Source of the DNA: Plasmodium malariae | Lineage: Eukaryota > Apicomplexa > Aconoidasida > Haemosporida > Plasmodiidae | Assembly: GCF_900090045.1 (NCBI RefSeq) | Contig: NC_041788.1 | Span: 1,948,501-2,012,500 of the forward strand | Direction: 5' to 3' | Length of the DNA stretch: 64,000 nucleotides | Notes under the pieces: generated by a model | The model's input: the letters and a program-made list of their open reading frames with translations, nothing else | The model's database searches: none | What the model was told of the DNA's origin: nothing | Position numbers and translations under genes: made by a program | In this document: positions 45,265 through 57,229 of the stretch, piece by piece | Layout: the number at the start of each line of letters is the position of its first letter | Position numbering within the stretch: the stretch's first letter is position 1

Positions 45265-46307
45265 CACTGATATTATTACCGGTCCATTTAGCACTTTCCT
45301 TATTAATGCGAATATTAGGAATACCTTTTTAATTTGTTTTTAAATAACTATTTCAGAAATCGCTGGGTTCTTTTTATTGACTTCTTTTCTTTTTTGCCCT
45401 TTCACATGTAACTGTATAATAAAAATATATTAACATATATTCATATAGAAATTTTGTTTCTATTTTAATATCCACAAAAGTACAAATAATATATATATGC
45501 GAGCAATATTTTAAACGCTTCAACCATAATGAAATATGAAAAAAAAAAAAAAAATGATGTTTCTTTTTTTTTTATAATGTGAATAGCCAAAGTTATGCGT
45601 AACCATCGTACACACAATTTAAAAACAAATATTTCTCTTATCTTTTCAGAATAATCATTTTGTATGTATACTTGTGTTATGCATATTCGTGTCTGCAATT
45701 TGTTAAATATTAAAACGAATCCTGTTTCGTTATTCGATGTGGATTATAAAAGTAGCAACAGAGTCTCTCTCTCACTCTCTCAGTTTATATATATTTATTT
45801 ATATATATGATTTTATTATTTATATTTTGTATTTTCATCATTGAACGCATTTATGCGTTCTGTCTTAAATGAGACATTTCTACTTATCGGAGTTAAAATA
45901 AATCCACGGTTTAACGGTTATTATTATAAGTAAAGCAGTATGAATATATATGTATGCATGTTTGTGTGTTTGTATGTATGCACATGCCCGCAGAACATGA
46001 TAAATTGCTGTTCCTGCATTAGAATAAAATTTTAAGGATTGCATGTAACATGTGCAATAGTATATATAATGGTTAATATACATTTACAGATGTATTATAA
46101 TAGTAAGAATGGAAAATATATGTAAAAGTATATATGTGCAAATGGTGTATTATTGTAAAGCTTGGTCAAAACGCGAATAAATAGCAAACTTTCATGATGA
46201 ACATACAAATGAAGTATTAATTAGCTACATATATGTTAAATAGAAAAAAAAAGAGCAAAATACAAAATGCTAAACGCAAATTCGAAAAGCAGGAGGCAAA
46301 AAGAGTT
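42987..46307. other. Intergenic between ATP2 and RKIP (both minus strand)
   Basis: 3.3 kb. Should hold the ATP2 promoter and its unlocated first exon (probably within a few hundred bases of 42987) and the RKIP 3' region. Otherwise A/T homopolymers, (AT)n tracts (43321-43347, 45234-45260) and a short CT-rich run near 45765-45780. No gene supported. Confidence 0.55.
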
Positions 46308-46880
46308 TCATGCCTCTATTTGGCACCAATTATAACCCACAATTTTCATATTATTTATTTGTATAATATTATAAGCAGAATGATAATTGTTAAATTTTAC
46401 TCTAGTTATATAATTTTCCCCTCTATAAATAGGAACACCAATAATATTATCTTTATCTTCTTCTTTTATTAAAGAAATGATAAAACTAATTCTATGTAAT
46501 CCTGTACCCTTTTTTATTGATGGTCCCACATATGGTAGTAAGGTAATACAATTTTTTTCTGTACCTTTTATTAACTCATTTGATTTGATACCTGATACAA
46601 CCCAATGAACATATTCCTTTCCATCTGGTCGTTTCCTTGAGGGATAATCTGAGTCAACCATGAACAAAACAAAACAGTAACCATCGGGAGGGAGCTCTGA
46701 AAATTTTATGTTCCTTGGTGTACTTCCCGTGCCGCATAAATCTAATATATTTCCATGGTTTACCTCTTTTCCTGCCTTAAAACTTATAAATACTTCTATG
46801 CTTAAATTAATGTTTTCGTCAGGGAAAACGTGGGGTATAATTTTTTCCTTTTTTAGTTCCTCTATGGTTGGTATTGCCAT
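46308..46880 (-). CDS. Raf kinase inhibitor protein (PEBP family)
   Basis: 190 residues, single exon, ATG 46880. Phosphatidylethanolamine-binding protein fold with the anion-binding pocket signatures FVLFMVDSDYPSRKRPDGKEYVHWVVSGI region (about 69-97; the first block corresponds to the family's DPDxP) and YVGPSIKKGTGLHRISFII (about 116-134; GxHR motif). Length fits the family (about 185-190). In P. falciparum RKIP binds and modulates calcium-dependent protein kinase 1, as known for the orthologue. No signal peptide. Divergent to ribulose-phosphate 3-epimerase. Confidence 0.96.
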   Translation of the reverse strand: MAIPTIEELKKEKIIPHVFPDENINLSIEVFISFKAGKEVNHGNILDLCGTGSTPRNIKFSELPPDGYCFVLFMVDSDYPSRKRPDGKEYVHWVVSGIKSNELIKGTEKNCITLLPYVGPSIKKGTGLHRISFIISLIKEEDKDNIIGVPIYRGENYITRVKFNNYHSAYNIIQINNMKIVGYNWCQIEA

Positions 46881-47242
46881 CCCTGTTTAATATGCATACA
46901 CACACATATATATATATATGATCATATATATAAATACGTTAGAATGTATATTTTTTGCTCGTTAAAAAATTATTTGTATAATTCTGGGTTTATAACTATA
47001 TATTAATTTGTTATCAAATTTTGTATATATACATTCACCTTCAGATAATTTTTTAGTATCTTTGCAAAAACGTTTATAACAGAACAATTGTAATAAAACT
47101 GACGATATATAATTATACATATATTTACTCATAAAATGCATGTGTGTTGCTTCTAGATCGTAAAATTTTAATACTACTGTTATCTGTATACATCATTACT
47201 TAATATTTTCTATATTAAAAAATTTGGGAGAAGGTAGACAAT

Positions 47243-47277
<35 letters not shown>

Positions 47278-48842
47278 ACGCCCTTTTTAAAAAGCAGTTG
47301 TTGCATTTCAGACATGTTATATAAAAAAAAAAAAAAACGCACCCATGTGTGTGCATATTATAGTTTTTTTTCTTTCTTATAGCACTAAAATAAATGTAAT
47401 TTATATGAAAGAAAAGTAAAAAAGGACGAGAATGCCATGTATAACATGTACCACGAGAAAATATACGCATATATATATATATATATATATCTTTAAATTG
47501 AGCCCTATATATCTTTAATATTCAAATTATAATGTGTATTAAAAATTGAATTTTTTATTGGCATCTTTTATTTGATGTTTAATATATTACATTTATTTAA
47601 TTTTTTATTTTGTCTTAATCTGTTCAATAAGATGTTTTATTCTTAATTTTGTAATAAGCTCAACATACGACTAAAGCATTTTTTTAAATTTACATTTGCA
47701 TGCGCTCTACATAATAATAATTTTTTTTTTTAAGTGTTAATTTTTTATTTAGCAACTCTCTATATATACTTTGACAGTTTTTTTTACGAACATAACATTT
47801 TCCTTATATTAAAAATATCATATTCCGATTGTATATATGCCCATACATATAAACATGTATTTATATATAGTGGAAATGTAGTGATATATCCACACATATT
47901 TACAAGTAAATGTGCATGTGTATATATAACTCTTTCCGTTTGAGAAAAAATTGCTTCTTTTGTATGATATATTTATATTAAACTAGTACAGTTATACCTC
48001 ACAAAAATATGGCTCATTTTAAAAGTTGTAATATATATATACATATTCATATATTTATATATTCATATATTTATTTATGAATGTATTTAGAATAGTTCTT
48101 CAATCATTTTTTTCTATTTCCTGTTATACAGTTTCCTTATAATTGTTATGTGAAAAAATTGTCGTGGCTTCACATTCATTATATATATATACACTAATTA
48201 TTTATATTTATTTAAAATATAAAAATTAAAAAAAAAAAAAAGGTTTCCCTTACATATTTTTTTTAAGTTCTATATATTAAATACAGTCAAAAAGAAATGC
48301 ACAACGTATTATTTATTTATTTTTTTTTTTTTTATACAAACAGATCTATATTTAGTGAATTCTACAAGTTTACATATGATTTCTTTCTTATATAAAAACC
48401 TTTTATTTTGTGGTAGTTTACAAAAACAAAAAATGATTTTATATATTTTTCACTATGCAAAATATATAAAGATAACAAACGTACGAAAGTTAATTACATA
48501 ACTTTAGATTTATCCGTTACACATAATTGAATAACTTATATATGAGTGCAAATTTTGTTAAGATTTATGAAGTTGTATGTGTTTTGAGTATACTTTAGAG
48601 AATCAAAAAAAAAAAAAAAAGAAAGAAACTACAATATCGATAATCAGAGTTATAGAAGCAGCAACAGAAGTAGCAACTGCAGAAGCAACACCACCAATAA
48701 CAGTAGCAGTGAATTACAGACTACACAAATAAAAAATTCGAAAGGATTAACAGCAATATATATGTCGCATCGGCAAAAATGTATGATGATTTAGAAGCCT
48801 TAGTCAAAAAACCGTCCATGGAGGAAAATGATACTTGTTTAA
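46881..48842. other. RKIP upstream flank
   Basis: AT-rich, with a 32-base T run at about 47243-47274 and (AT)n near 47468-47490. A Ser/Asn-coding-like stretch at about 48640-48770 (frame reading SYRSSNRSSNCRSNTTNNSS) has no start codon and may belong to the candidate gene on its right. Confidence 0.5.
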
Positions 48843-49107
48843 ATGTGCGCTTATATGTAATACAAATTTTATTTATATTTATTGTTTGTTTTGTAATTTT
48901 CGTTTTTTTCTTCATTTTATTTTTTCTAGGAGTTTTCTAATTATAATTAATAGTGATATTGTTTCCAGCATCACGAATTTCTTTATTACATTTATGGATG
49001 ATGTTCTTCTTGGTAAATTTTATATAAAACAACTCTTTAATTTTTTTTTCTCTTTGTTATTACACCTAGTAATAATTTTATTGTGTGAATGCAAATTTTC
49101 AAGTTGA
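48843..49107 (+). CDS. Candidate tiny spliced gene, 44 residues or 3' end of a longer one
   Basis: Two consensus introns are visible: 48857-48929 (GTAATA..TTTTTTCTAG, 73 nt) and 49013-49069 (GTAAAT..ACACCTAG, 57 nt). Joined, the frame from ATG 48843 reads MCAYMSFLIIINSDIVSSIT and on to CECKFSS with a stop at 49105-49107. The central part (NSDIVSSITNFFITFMDDVLL) looks like real helical protein. Immediately upstream a different frame (VASAKMYDDLEALVKKPS, 48760-48855) also looks coding but cannot be joined in phase with the first intron. The true 5' structure is therefore unresolved, or the locus is decayed. No family recognised. Confidence 0.3.
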
Positions 49108-50734
49108 TGTATTTTTAAAAAACCTACTTTTAAAAACATAATGATGGAAAAAAGAAATGGAAAAAAAAGAAAAAAAAGGAAAAAAAAAAGTTTTTAAATA
49201 TCTAAGTTGTAATACAAGGTAAATACATATATTTGAAGATGTTTCACGAAGGTTACAATTACATATATAAATAATTTGCAACAACTGTTGAGTGCAAACC
49301 TAGGACATGGTAACAGGAGGAACATATACATATATGTATGTTTGCATATTTATGCATATGTATGTTATATATATATGTATGTACGAAAGACCAACTTAAA
49401 AATATAGGTCAAAATAAAAACGTCTTAAATATGATATAGGAATTGCAATTTTTGGTTAATATCTATTTGTTTGCAAGAAATATGTGATTTAATTTTTTTA
49501 GAATTTATTATTTTTAATTGTTTCATATATTTCATGAACTTTACGTAAAAAGGAAACTTTCAGAGGAACCTTTCCTTTTTAAATTATGAAAATATTCTAT
49601 TGTTTAAAACAGTAGTAAGAATGTTTTTATTCAAATCATATACAATCCCCGAAAGTTCACAAAAATTATACGATACAAAAGAAAAAAAAAAAAAAAAATT
49701 ATTAAGAAAATCACATACATAATTTTATGAAAATTAAAAAAATTAAGAGGAATGTGAAAATAAAGTGTTTTCAATTGTTTGCAAAAAAGTGATCATGCAG
49801 CATTTCTCACTTTAAACATTTTTGTGCTTTATATATTTACATTTATATGTTGAAAAGGAGAAGCATATGGAACAGTACGAAATTTTGTTATAACTTATAT
49901 TAATTATATTAATTATATTCATTTTTTTTTTTTTTTTTTTTTTTTTTTTATCCCACGTAAAAATATGTATATGTATGTATGACGCTGTATATATATTACA
50001 CATAATTTAGTGGTATATGCTTCCAAGTATATGCACAAATGCGTAAGGGTCCTTACACTTCTTACGTTTTCAATTTATATGGACAAATGTCATTATGACG
50101 CATAAGCATATTATTTCATTTTTATAATTTTTTAGAAAGTTAAATTATTTGTTCATATAAAAGTACGGGATCCTTGAAAAGTAAAATATTAACTGATTAG
50201 TGTGTGAAATGAATATTTGTTTTTCCTGAAGAATTAAGGGAAGAATTTTATACATGAACATCTCATCTTAAACGAATGAGCGTATGCGTATATAAATCAA
50301 TATATATGTATATATATATATATATAGGTGCGTATATCTCCTAATCATAGCTATTAGTTTAATATTTCCATATTCTCCTATAAACTTAGAGTGAAACTAG
50401 CTTTATTTAATTTTCCATACTTTGGATCATTATGTCTGAAACTATTTAGAATTAATATCTCAGCCTGCATGTCCCATTTTGTGAAGAGGCAGTGCCATAT
50501 TTTAATTTAAACATATTATTAGATAGACCATTTTAAACCTTTTCTTGTATAATACTTTTATTTATTAATTATTTTGCCATATTATCTCTTATAAAGAAGA
50601 TTTACTGTTTAAAGAAAAAGGAAAACAAAAAATAGTACATTTTTGTAGTCATAAAAACATAGGTACGGAGAAGCGCAAACATACATACGTACATACATAT
50701 ATAAAAAGCGTAATCGTCAACTTTTTAAGCACCA
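49108..50734. other. Upstream region of ribulose-phosphate 3-epimerase
   Basis: AT-rich with homopolymers (49922-49949 T run). A slightly GC-richer patch lies at about 50458-50500, 235-275 bases before the epimerase ATG, most likely leader or promoter sequence. No gene supported. Confidence 0.5.
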
Positions 50735-51418
50735 ATGAGTACATTAAAAGCTTTAATTGCGCCCTCCGTGCTTGCTTCAAACACAAGTAAGTTAGCTGAA
50801 GAAACACAACGAATGGAAGAACTTGGGGCCGACTGGATACACTTGGATGTAATGGATATGCACTTTGTTCCTAATTTATCATTTGGTCCACTTGTCATTA
50901 ACAATTTAAAAAAATACACAAATAAAATATTCTTTGATGTACATTTAATGGTTGAAAATCCAGAAAAATATATTGGGTTGTTAAAAACATCTAATCAAAT
51001 AACATTTCATTTTGAAGCATTAAACGAAGATACTGAAAGATGTATAAAATTAGCCAAGGAAATAAGAAACAGTAACATTTGGTGTGGAATTTCTGTTAAA
51101 CCAAAAACAGATATAGAAAAAATTGTACCGTTACTAGATACAAATTTAATTAATACAGTTTTAGTTATGACTGTAGAACCAGGTTTTGGTGGTCAATCAT
51201 TTATGCATGATATGATGAACAAAGTTTCATTTCTTAGAAAAAAGTATCAAAACTTAAATATTCAAGTTGATGGTGGTTTAAATATAGAAACCACTGAGAT
51301 ATCTGCGTCTCATGGTGCAAATATTATCGTTGCAGGAACTAGTATATTTAATGCACAGGATCCAAAATTTGTTATGGAAACTATGAGAAAGTCAGTGCAG
51401 AAGTATTTGCAAAACTAA
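50735..51418 (+). CDS. Ribulose-phosphate 3-epimerase
   Basis: Interconverts ribulose 5-phosphate and xylulose 5-phosphate in the non-oxidative pentose phosphate pathway; cytosolic TIM barrel with a divalent metal. 227 residues, single exon, ATG 50735, length typical. Signatures in order: LIAPSVLASN (strand 1, catalytic Ser region), DWIHLDVMDMHFVPNLSFGP (33-52, metal-binding Asp and His), FDVHLMVENP (about 69-78, metal-binding His), MTVEPGFGGQSF (about 147-158, phosphate-side loop), VDGGLN (about 177-182, catalytic Asp) and IIVAGTSIF (phosphate binding). All key residues are present. No targeting leader. Confidence 0.97.
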   Translation: MSTLKALIAPSVLASNTSKLAEETQRMEELGADWIHLDVMDMHFVPNLSFGPLVINNLKKYTNKIFFDVHLMVENPEKYIGLLKTSNQITFHFEALNEDTERCIKLAKEIRNSNIWCGISVKPKTDIEKIVPLLDTNLINTVLVMTVEPGFGGQSFMHDMMNKVSFLRKKYQNLNIQVDGGLNIETTEISASHGANIIVAGTSIFNAQDPKFVMETMRKSVQKYLQN

Positions 51419-52898
51419 TTAATTGTACACGGGTAAAACACTGATACCATAATCGTTATCATTAAAAAATGTACAATACAACACATTTGTTTACTTGTTT
51501 ACGTCTTTACCTGTTTTCATGCTTTTATTATTATTATTACTATCATTTTCTTTATTTTTATTATTATTTTAATTTTTTTCTTTTTTTTTTTTTTTATAAT
51601 TTAAGCTTTTTTGTACCTCATTTCTTCCTTTTTATGAAATATATTTAATTGCCCTAGTTTGTGTAATACATACATACATACATATATACATATGTGTATC
51701 ACTATATGCTGTAAACTACCTTTTGCACACATAAAAATTCATTATTTAAAATAGCATATAATCTTTATGTCTTTTTTCTTTTTTCTATTTTCTATTTTCT
51801 ATTTTCTATTTTCTTTTTTCTATTTTCTTTTTTCTATTTTCTTTTTTCTATTTTTTTTTTTTTTTTTTTATCTAATTATCTTTGTTAAGGTAAATAAACT
51901 ATAAAGAAATATTTTTAAATATTAAAATGTAATAGCCGTTCTTATATATACATAATATCTTATGAAATGATTAAAATAATAGGTATAAAAAAAAACTTAA
52001 CATAGTAAGGGAAGGGAAAAAAAAATGTTGAAAAAATTATTACAATTAAAATATAAAAGTGTGATAAAATTATCAAAATTGAGGATATAGCATTAATCAA
52101 CTGAACTCTATAAAAAAAATAATAAAATAAAGTAATAAAAATTAAAATAAAAAAAAATAATAAAACTTTAAGAAAAATAATAAAACTTCAAGTAAAAAAA
52201 AAAAAAAAAATAATAATAATAATAATAGTGGACCGTATATGAAGATAATAAATGCGCTAATTATTATTTCATTTTACTTTTTTCATCAGTGAATTATATA
52301 GGAAAGAATTGCGGTAAATAGAAAACTAAACTACATGAAAATAGCTGGTTTTTTTGATTAATCCATTTTAACACACACATGTGTGCATATATACTTATAT
52401 GTGAGTGCTGGAAAATTAATCCATAATCTAGTTCTCATAAAATACAAGGTAAATATGTATGTATCACTATAAGTACATAATAAAAAGTAACATTTAAACA
52501 TATGTGGGTCCTTGATTTTTTATAATTTCCAAATTATATTTAAAACACACAGTTGCTTTTTATTACTTGCAACGCATTATGGTGTGTATTTTACTTATTA
52601 ATTAATCAACTTCTTTTAATTAAACATTTTTTTTTTTTTTTTTTGATACTGTTCAAACTTTTTGTATTAACTCTAACTTTAGGGTGGTTTATTTATATGC
52701 TTATACTTTTTTTGTTTCATCCCCCCATCTATTTGTGTAGCAGACTTATTAATAGATGGCATATAATACTTTCAAAAATTTTTTTATAATAGAAGCCTTC
52801 TTTTTTTACTTAACAAGAAAATATAATAAGTAATATTTCATATTTTTTTTTTTTTTTTTTTGTTAATACTACTCGTACTGTTTATATTTATGTACTAT
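51419..52898. other. Convergent intergenic region, RPE / zinc-finger gene
   Basis: 3' regions of two convergent genes. Holds a TTTTCTA/TTTTTTCTA pyrimidine repeat (51772-51851), poly-T and poly-A runs and a frame at 52553-52789 rich in Phe/Leu that I treat as noise. Confidence 0.6.
51772..51851. repeat. Pyrimidine repeat TCTATTT / TTTTTTC
   Basis: About eleven 7-nt units, first pure TTTCTAT, then alternating with TTTCTTT. It is about 350 bases past the epimerase stop. Confidence 0.9.
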
Positions 52899-54332
52899 TC
52901 ACATATTAACATGATAGGAGAGAAAGTTAAGATTTCTTTCCACATTCATGTTACTATTTCTTACATGAAATTTTTTTTTGTAAGTGTCTGCGGTTTCATT
53001 AGATTCGTAGTTATTGTAAGAATATCTTATCATATTTTCTGTATTTTTATGTGGAAAGTGATAAATTTTATTTTTGTTATTTTTGTTTCTCCTAATGTTG
53101 TGGAAATTGTTGCTGTTGTTATTGCTAACGTTGCAAATGCTATTTATGTTATTTGTAACATTGCTACTAATGTTAAAACTAATATTACTACTATTAATAT
53201 TCATCATTTTGCTATTGCTGTTATTCAATTTTTTGCTTTTTTTAAAGGTTTTCGTATTTTGCTTCAACATTTCATTTAGTATATTTGCATTGATATCATT
53301 TGGATTGCGTAATATGTGTAAAAGTATATTCAATTTCTCCAAGTTATTTTTTACAAGTTTTTTCCACTTTTTTGCAGATATTAATACATGATCTGGATGG
53401 TGGCAAAATGAGCATTCATCTCCATTCATGCATGTACTTCCATTATAAACGTGTGCACACGGTTTACATACTCTTTGTTCATGTTCTAAATTTTGAGAAC
53501 AGTTTTTATAATAATTAAATAATTTCTGCACTGACATATTTTTTGATATACATTTGGTTGTATTTAAAATACTGGAGCTGCATGAATTCATTATTACATT
53601 TTCATTAAATATATTTTCTGTATCTATTTTATTTGTATTGGATTCATCCAGAGCATCATTTGTTTTTATTAAATTCATTTTAGTAAAAGAGCTAGAAATG
53701 TCTGAACTATCAATTGCATCAAATGTATACGTTTTAATGCTATCATGGGGCGACGCTAAATTGTTATCTTCAAAAAAATTATATTCATTATTTATATTTT
53801 TTTGTATTCCAGCATGTCCCCCTATAGTATATCTCCTCCCTTTTGTTGAACAATAAATGACATTATTATCAGGGGATATAGATATACAAGCTTGTTCATT
53901 TAATGTTCCATTTTTATTTTCTGCATAAATATATATATTATTACTGTTAAAAATAATATTATTTCTTAAGTCATTTTCATCACTATATTTCGGAGGTAAT
54001 GTTCGAAAATATCTAAACGTTGTATAATCAATATCTTCTATATTTTTTTCTATATTCTCCAATTCTGAAAATCTTTTATTTACAACATATTTTACTTTTT
54101 TTGTTGTATAATCTGTATAACTTGATACTGTCCTACAAATATCGCTATATATATCTGAATGCATTCTATCTTCTGTTTCTTGTTTTAAATTAATTAAAGG
54201 ATCATTAATGGATTCCTTATGATATAAATACATATCAATGTCGTTGTATTTTTCTTCACTCATATTTTTCAAATTTCCGTTCTTATTTATATTGGATAAT
54301 ACATATTTCGCCGCAGGTGAAATTAAGTTCAT
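52899..54332 (-). CDS. CCCH-type zinc-finger protein
   Basis: 477 residues from ATG 54332. One zinc finger at about residues 294-316, CAHVYNGSTCMNGDECSFCH, with exact C-x8-C-x5-C-x3-H spacing, the class used for single-stranded RNA binding. Just after it come HPDHV and a basic helix (AKKWKKLVKNNLEKLN). The N-terminal half contains conserved-looking blocks (YTTKKVKYVVNKRFSEL, YTTFRYFRTLPPKYS, DNNVIYCSTKGRRYTIGGHAG). The C-terminal 120 residues are Asn/Ser-rich. A role in mRNA control is likely from the finger type, but the target is unknown. Divergent to PRP17, with a long purine-rich repeat in the upstream flank. Confidence 0.9.
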   Translation of the reverse strand: MNLISPAAKYVLSNINKNGNLKNMSEEKYNDIDMYLYHKESINDPLINLKQETEDRMHSDIYSDICRTVSSYTDYTTKKVKYVVNKRFSELENIEKNIEDIDYTTFRYFRTLPPKYSDENDLRNNIIFNSNNIYIYAENKNGTLNEQACISISPDNNVIYCSTKGRRYTIGGHAGIQKNINNEYNFFEDNNLASPHDSIKTYTFDAIDSSDISSSFTKMNLIKTNDALDESNTNKIDTENIFNENVIMNSCSSSILNTTKCISKNMSVQKLFNYYKNCSQNLEHEQRVCKPCAHVYNGSTCMNGDECSFCHHPDHVLISAKKWKKLVKNNLEKLNILLHILRNPNDINANILNEMLKQNTKTFKKSKKLNNSNSKMMNINSSNISFNISSNVTNNINSICNVSNNNSNNFHNIRRNKNNKNKIYHFPHKNTENMIRYSYNNYESNETADTYKKKFHVRNSNMNVERNLNFLSYHVNM

Positions 54333-54473
54333 TTTTTTTTTTTTTTTCTAATTTGTCTTTGTTCTTTCCTCTTATTCATGTATTATTATATTATTTTATG
54401 AGACATTTATTAAAAACAAAATAAACTTATTTAATTAATGAAAATAAAAAAAGTGTAGAATACAAAAAATAAA

Positions 54474-54685
54474 AAAAAAAGAATAAAGAAGAAAAACGAA
54501 ATACGAAAAAAGGAAAATGATATACGAAAAAAGAAAAATGAAATACAAAAAATGAAAAATTATATATGAAAAAAGAAAAACGATATAAGAAAAAAGAAAA
54601 ATCGTATAAAAAATAAGAAGAATGATATAAAAAAAAAGAGGAACGATATCAGAAAAAAGAAGAACGATATACGAAAAAAGAATTA
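54474..54685. repeat. Degenerate ~20-nt purine repeat (ATACGAAAAAAGAAAAATG)
   Basis: About ten diverged units of GATATACGAAAAAAGAAAAA type, starting 140 bases upstream of the zinc-finger ATG, so probably in its 5' leader or promoter. On the transcript strand it is pyrimidine-rich. Confidence 0.85.
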
Positions 54686-56034
54686 ATTTACCTTTTAACT
54701 ATGGCACACGTGCACACATTTATTGTATTCACTTTAGAAAGAATTTCTTCAACAGAGGATTATGCAACTCGCTTACTATTTTTGTATACATATGTTTTCG
54801 AGTATTTTATTTTTAAATAAATATTTTTTATGATTTATCTATAAAAAAAGAAAAGCACTCATTCTCCAGTAGGCTAAAAAGTTGAATGATTTTACAAATA
54901 TAAGTTTAACTTAAACTTTCTGGTTTTTTATCAAGGTTTTTTTATTTTTTTATTTTTTTATTTTTTTTTTATTTTGTTTATAATATTTCCATGGAAAATT
55001 AAATTGAACATGTTACATTAAAATAAAGAGATTGAAATTTCCAAAATTTCTAATAAAGGCTATTTTACAGGGCTTTTTACATTACACTTGTATACATTAA
55101 AAAAAACTTTTCCTTTTTTTTTTTTCTTAAACTTTATCACTGAGAGGTTTCAAAATTCAATATGATGTAACTTTCTATGTTAAAAAAAAAAAAAAAAAAA
55201 AAAATTGAGGTGTGTCTATGACCTCATAAAAAAACATATTTACCTCAAAAAAGCTACTAACAAGCTAAAGTAATTTTTTTTTTTTTTTTTTTTTTTCCTT
55301 TACAAATAGCTAATTTGATTTTGTTCTAAACATGGAAAGAAGTTTATTAATAAGAAAAATAGCATAATTTAATTTTTTATAAGAAAAATATGTCCCATTT
55401 TACAATAATAAAGGATATTCGTATCTATCATATTAAAAAATGATCCTTAGAAAAAAAAAAAAAAAAAAAAATTAAAAAAAGCATACACATAAATAATAAC
55501 ACGCATATTGCTATCCATCGTAGATACACGTACATAAATAACTTTTTACTTAAATTCATGAATATTTTTTTTTTTGTATTATTTTATACACAAGTTCTTG
55601 CTCTTATGCACTAAACATACTATATAAATACGTTGTATGAATTTTTCTTTAACATTGTATATAGAAAATAATAGGATGAAAAAGTTAAATTTCGTCAAAA
55701 TGCAAAAAAAAAAAAAAGAAGAAATTATACTTCAAGCTTACGTCAAAATATGTTTATTTTAAAATCATACAAAATAAATAAAAAAATAAGTAAATAAATA
55801 AATAAATGAATATATCAGTTAATAATTCACACACTAAAAAGTATATCATGTTTGTTTTTTAAATTACAGCGGTAATATACATTCATATATATATATTTTC
55901 TTTTCATTTCATGCTATGTTATACATTTATTTAGTAGAAATCAAAACTACTCTGTCAATTTTATATAAATCTTTTATTCTCATGTGCAGTTGAATAATAA
56001 TATATTACTTTCAACTGTTTTTATAATTTAGTAT

Positions 56035-56185
56035 ATCTCTGTTTTATTTCATTTTATTTTGTTTTAGTTTATTTTATTTTGTTTTATATTATTTTATTTT
56101 GTTTTATATTATTTTATTTTGTTTTGTTTTATTTTATTTTATTTTATTTTGTTTTATTTTATTTTGTTTTGTTTTATATTATCTT
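56035..56185. repeat. TTTTA/TTTTG pentamer repeat
   Basis: Roughly 28 units of TTTTR with occasional TATAT interruptions, about 1.05 kb upstream of PRP17. Confidence 0.9.
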
Positions 56186-57229
56186 ATCTTTTTTTCTGTT
56201 ATAAAGGGAGGGCAGCGACATAGTTTTTATAAGAACTTATTACTGTTAATAATAGATATACTCAAATTTATTTTATTTTATTTTTTTATTGCCTGTTCAG
56301 GAGATTATTAAATTAATGTCCAAAATATGAATATAAATAAATCGTAACGAAACGAATTTGCACACAAGCACACATATTAAATTTGCTTAAATACATTTTA
56401 AAAAGCAGTTTAGAAAAAAATTGCTACCTTATATTAATTTCCATTCTTTTTTATATTCTATATTAATAACGGTGTATAACAATATATAATAAATAAGAAA
56501 AGTTAATATACTACCTACTTTTAGTAATTAATTTTAAGCATTAAGTAAAAATATATTTAATCAAATATGAAGTTTTCCACTTGATATGGGCAGTTTCCTT
56601 ATTTTGTATTTTTAAGTTTTATTTCTTTAAAAAAAGAAATTATTCTTCGTAATACTTTAATTATTCAGCTATTATATATCCTATATTGATATATATTTTT
56701 TCTTTCCATAAACCTTTTTTGTGCAAACCGATATTCTGTTAAATAATTTTTTATAAAATGAAATATTATAAGTTAAAAAATAACAATGTAAGGAAACATA
56801 ATACTTTTAATTTTGTTCAATTGTTCTATTATATGATATAATTTTTATAAAAGGAAAAGAAAAAATAAGGAAAAAAAAAAGAAAAATAGTAATGAGAATT
56901 TTTGGTAAGCGTTAATAAATATGAAAAAATAGCTGAATAAATGATACATTTACTATTTAAAAAAAATTTTGTTTGTCAAAATATATATATCCATTTTGAA
57001 AGATGGTAAAAAACAATATTTTATAAGTTATAAAAGAGCATGTATAGTATATATTATGTTAATTTTTTATGAAAAACGAATGATGTAAACATGTGAAAAG
57101 AATCATCACGCAATTTTTTACAAGTTTTTAACTTATTCCGAAAAGTGTTAATTGAAAAGGCAGTTAAGCATTTATAATATGTATTTATAAACATATTTAT
57201 TTATGTTCGTGTATATATGTATATAAGTC

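Larger units (their letters stand above)
54333..57229. other. Divergent promoter region, zinc-finger gene / PRP17
   Basis: 2.9 kb between two start codons pointing outward. Contains the purine repeat 54474-54685, a pentamer T-rich repeat 56035-56185, and long A/T homopolymers (for example 55182-55203, 55272-55296). No gene supported. Confidence 0.6.

Noticed and set aside
52553..52789. 78-residue plus-strand frame after the epimerase
   Set aside because: Phe/Leu-rich, located in a convergent 3' region, no supporting composition or splice structure.
53074..53856. Plus-strand frames opposite the zinc-finger gene
   Set aside because: Antisense of Asn-rich codons gives Leu/Phe/Val-rich frames; the opposite strand carries a clear CCCH protein.
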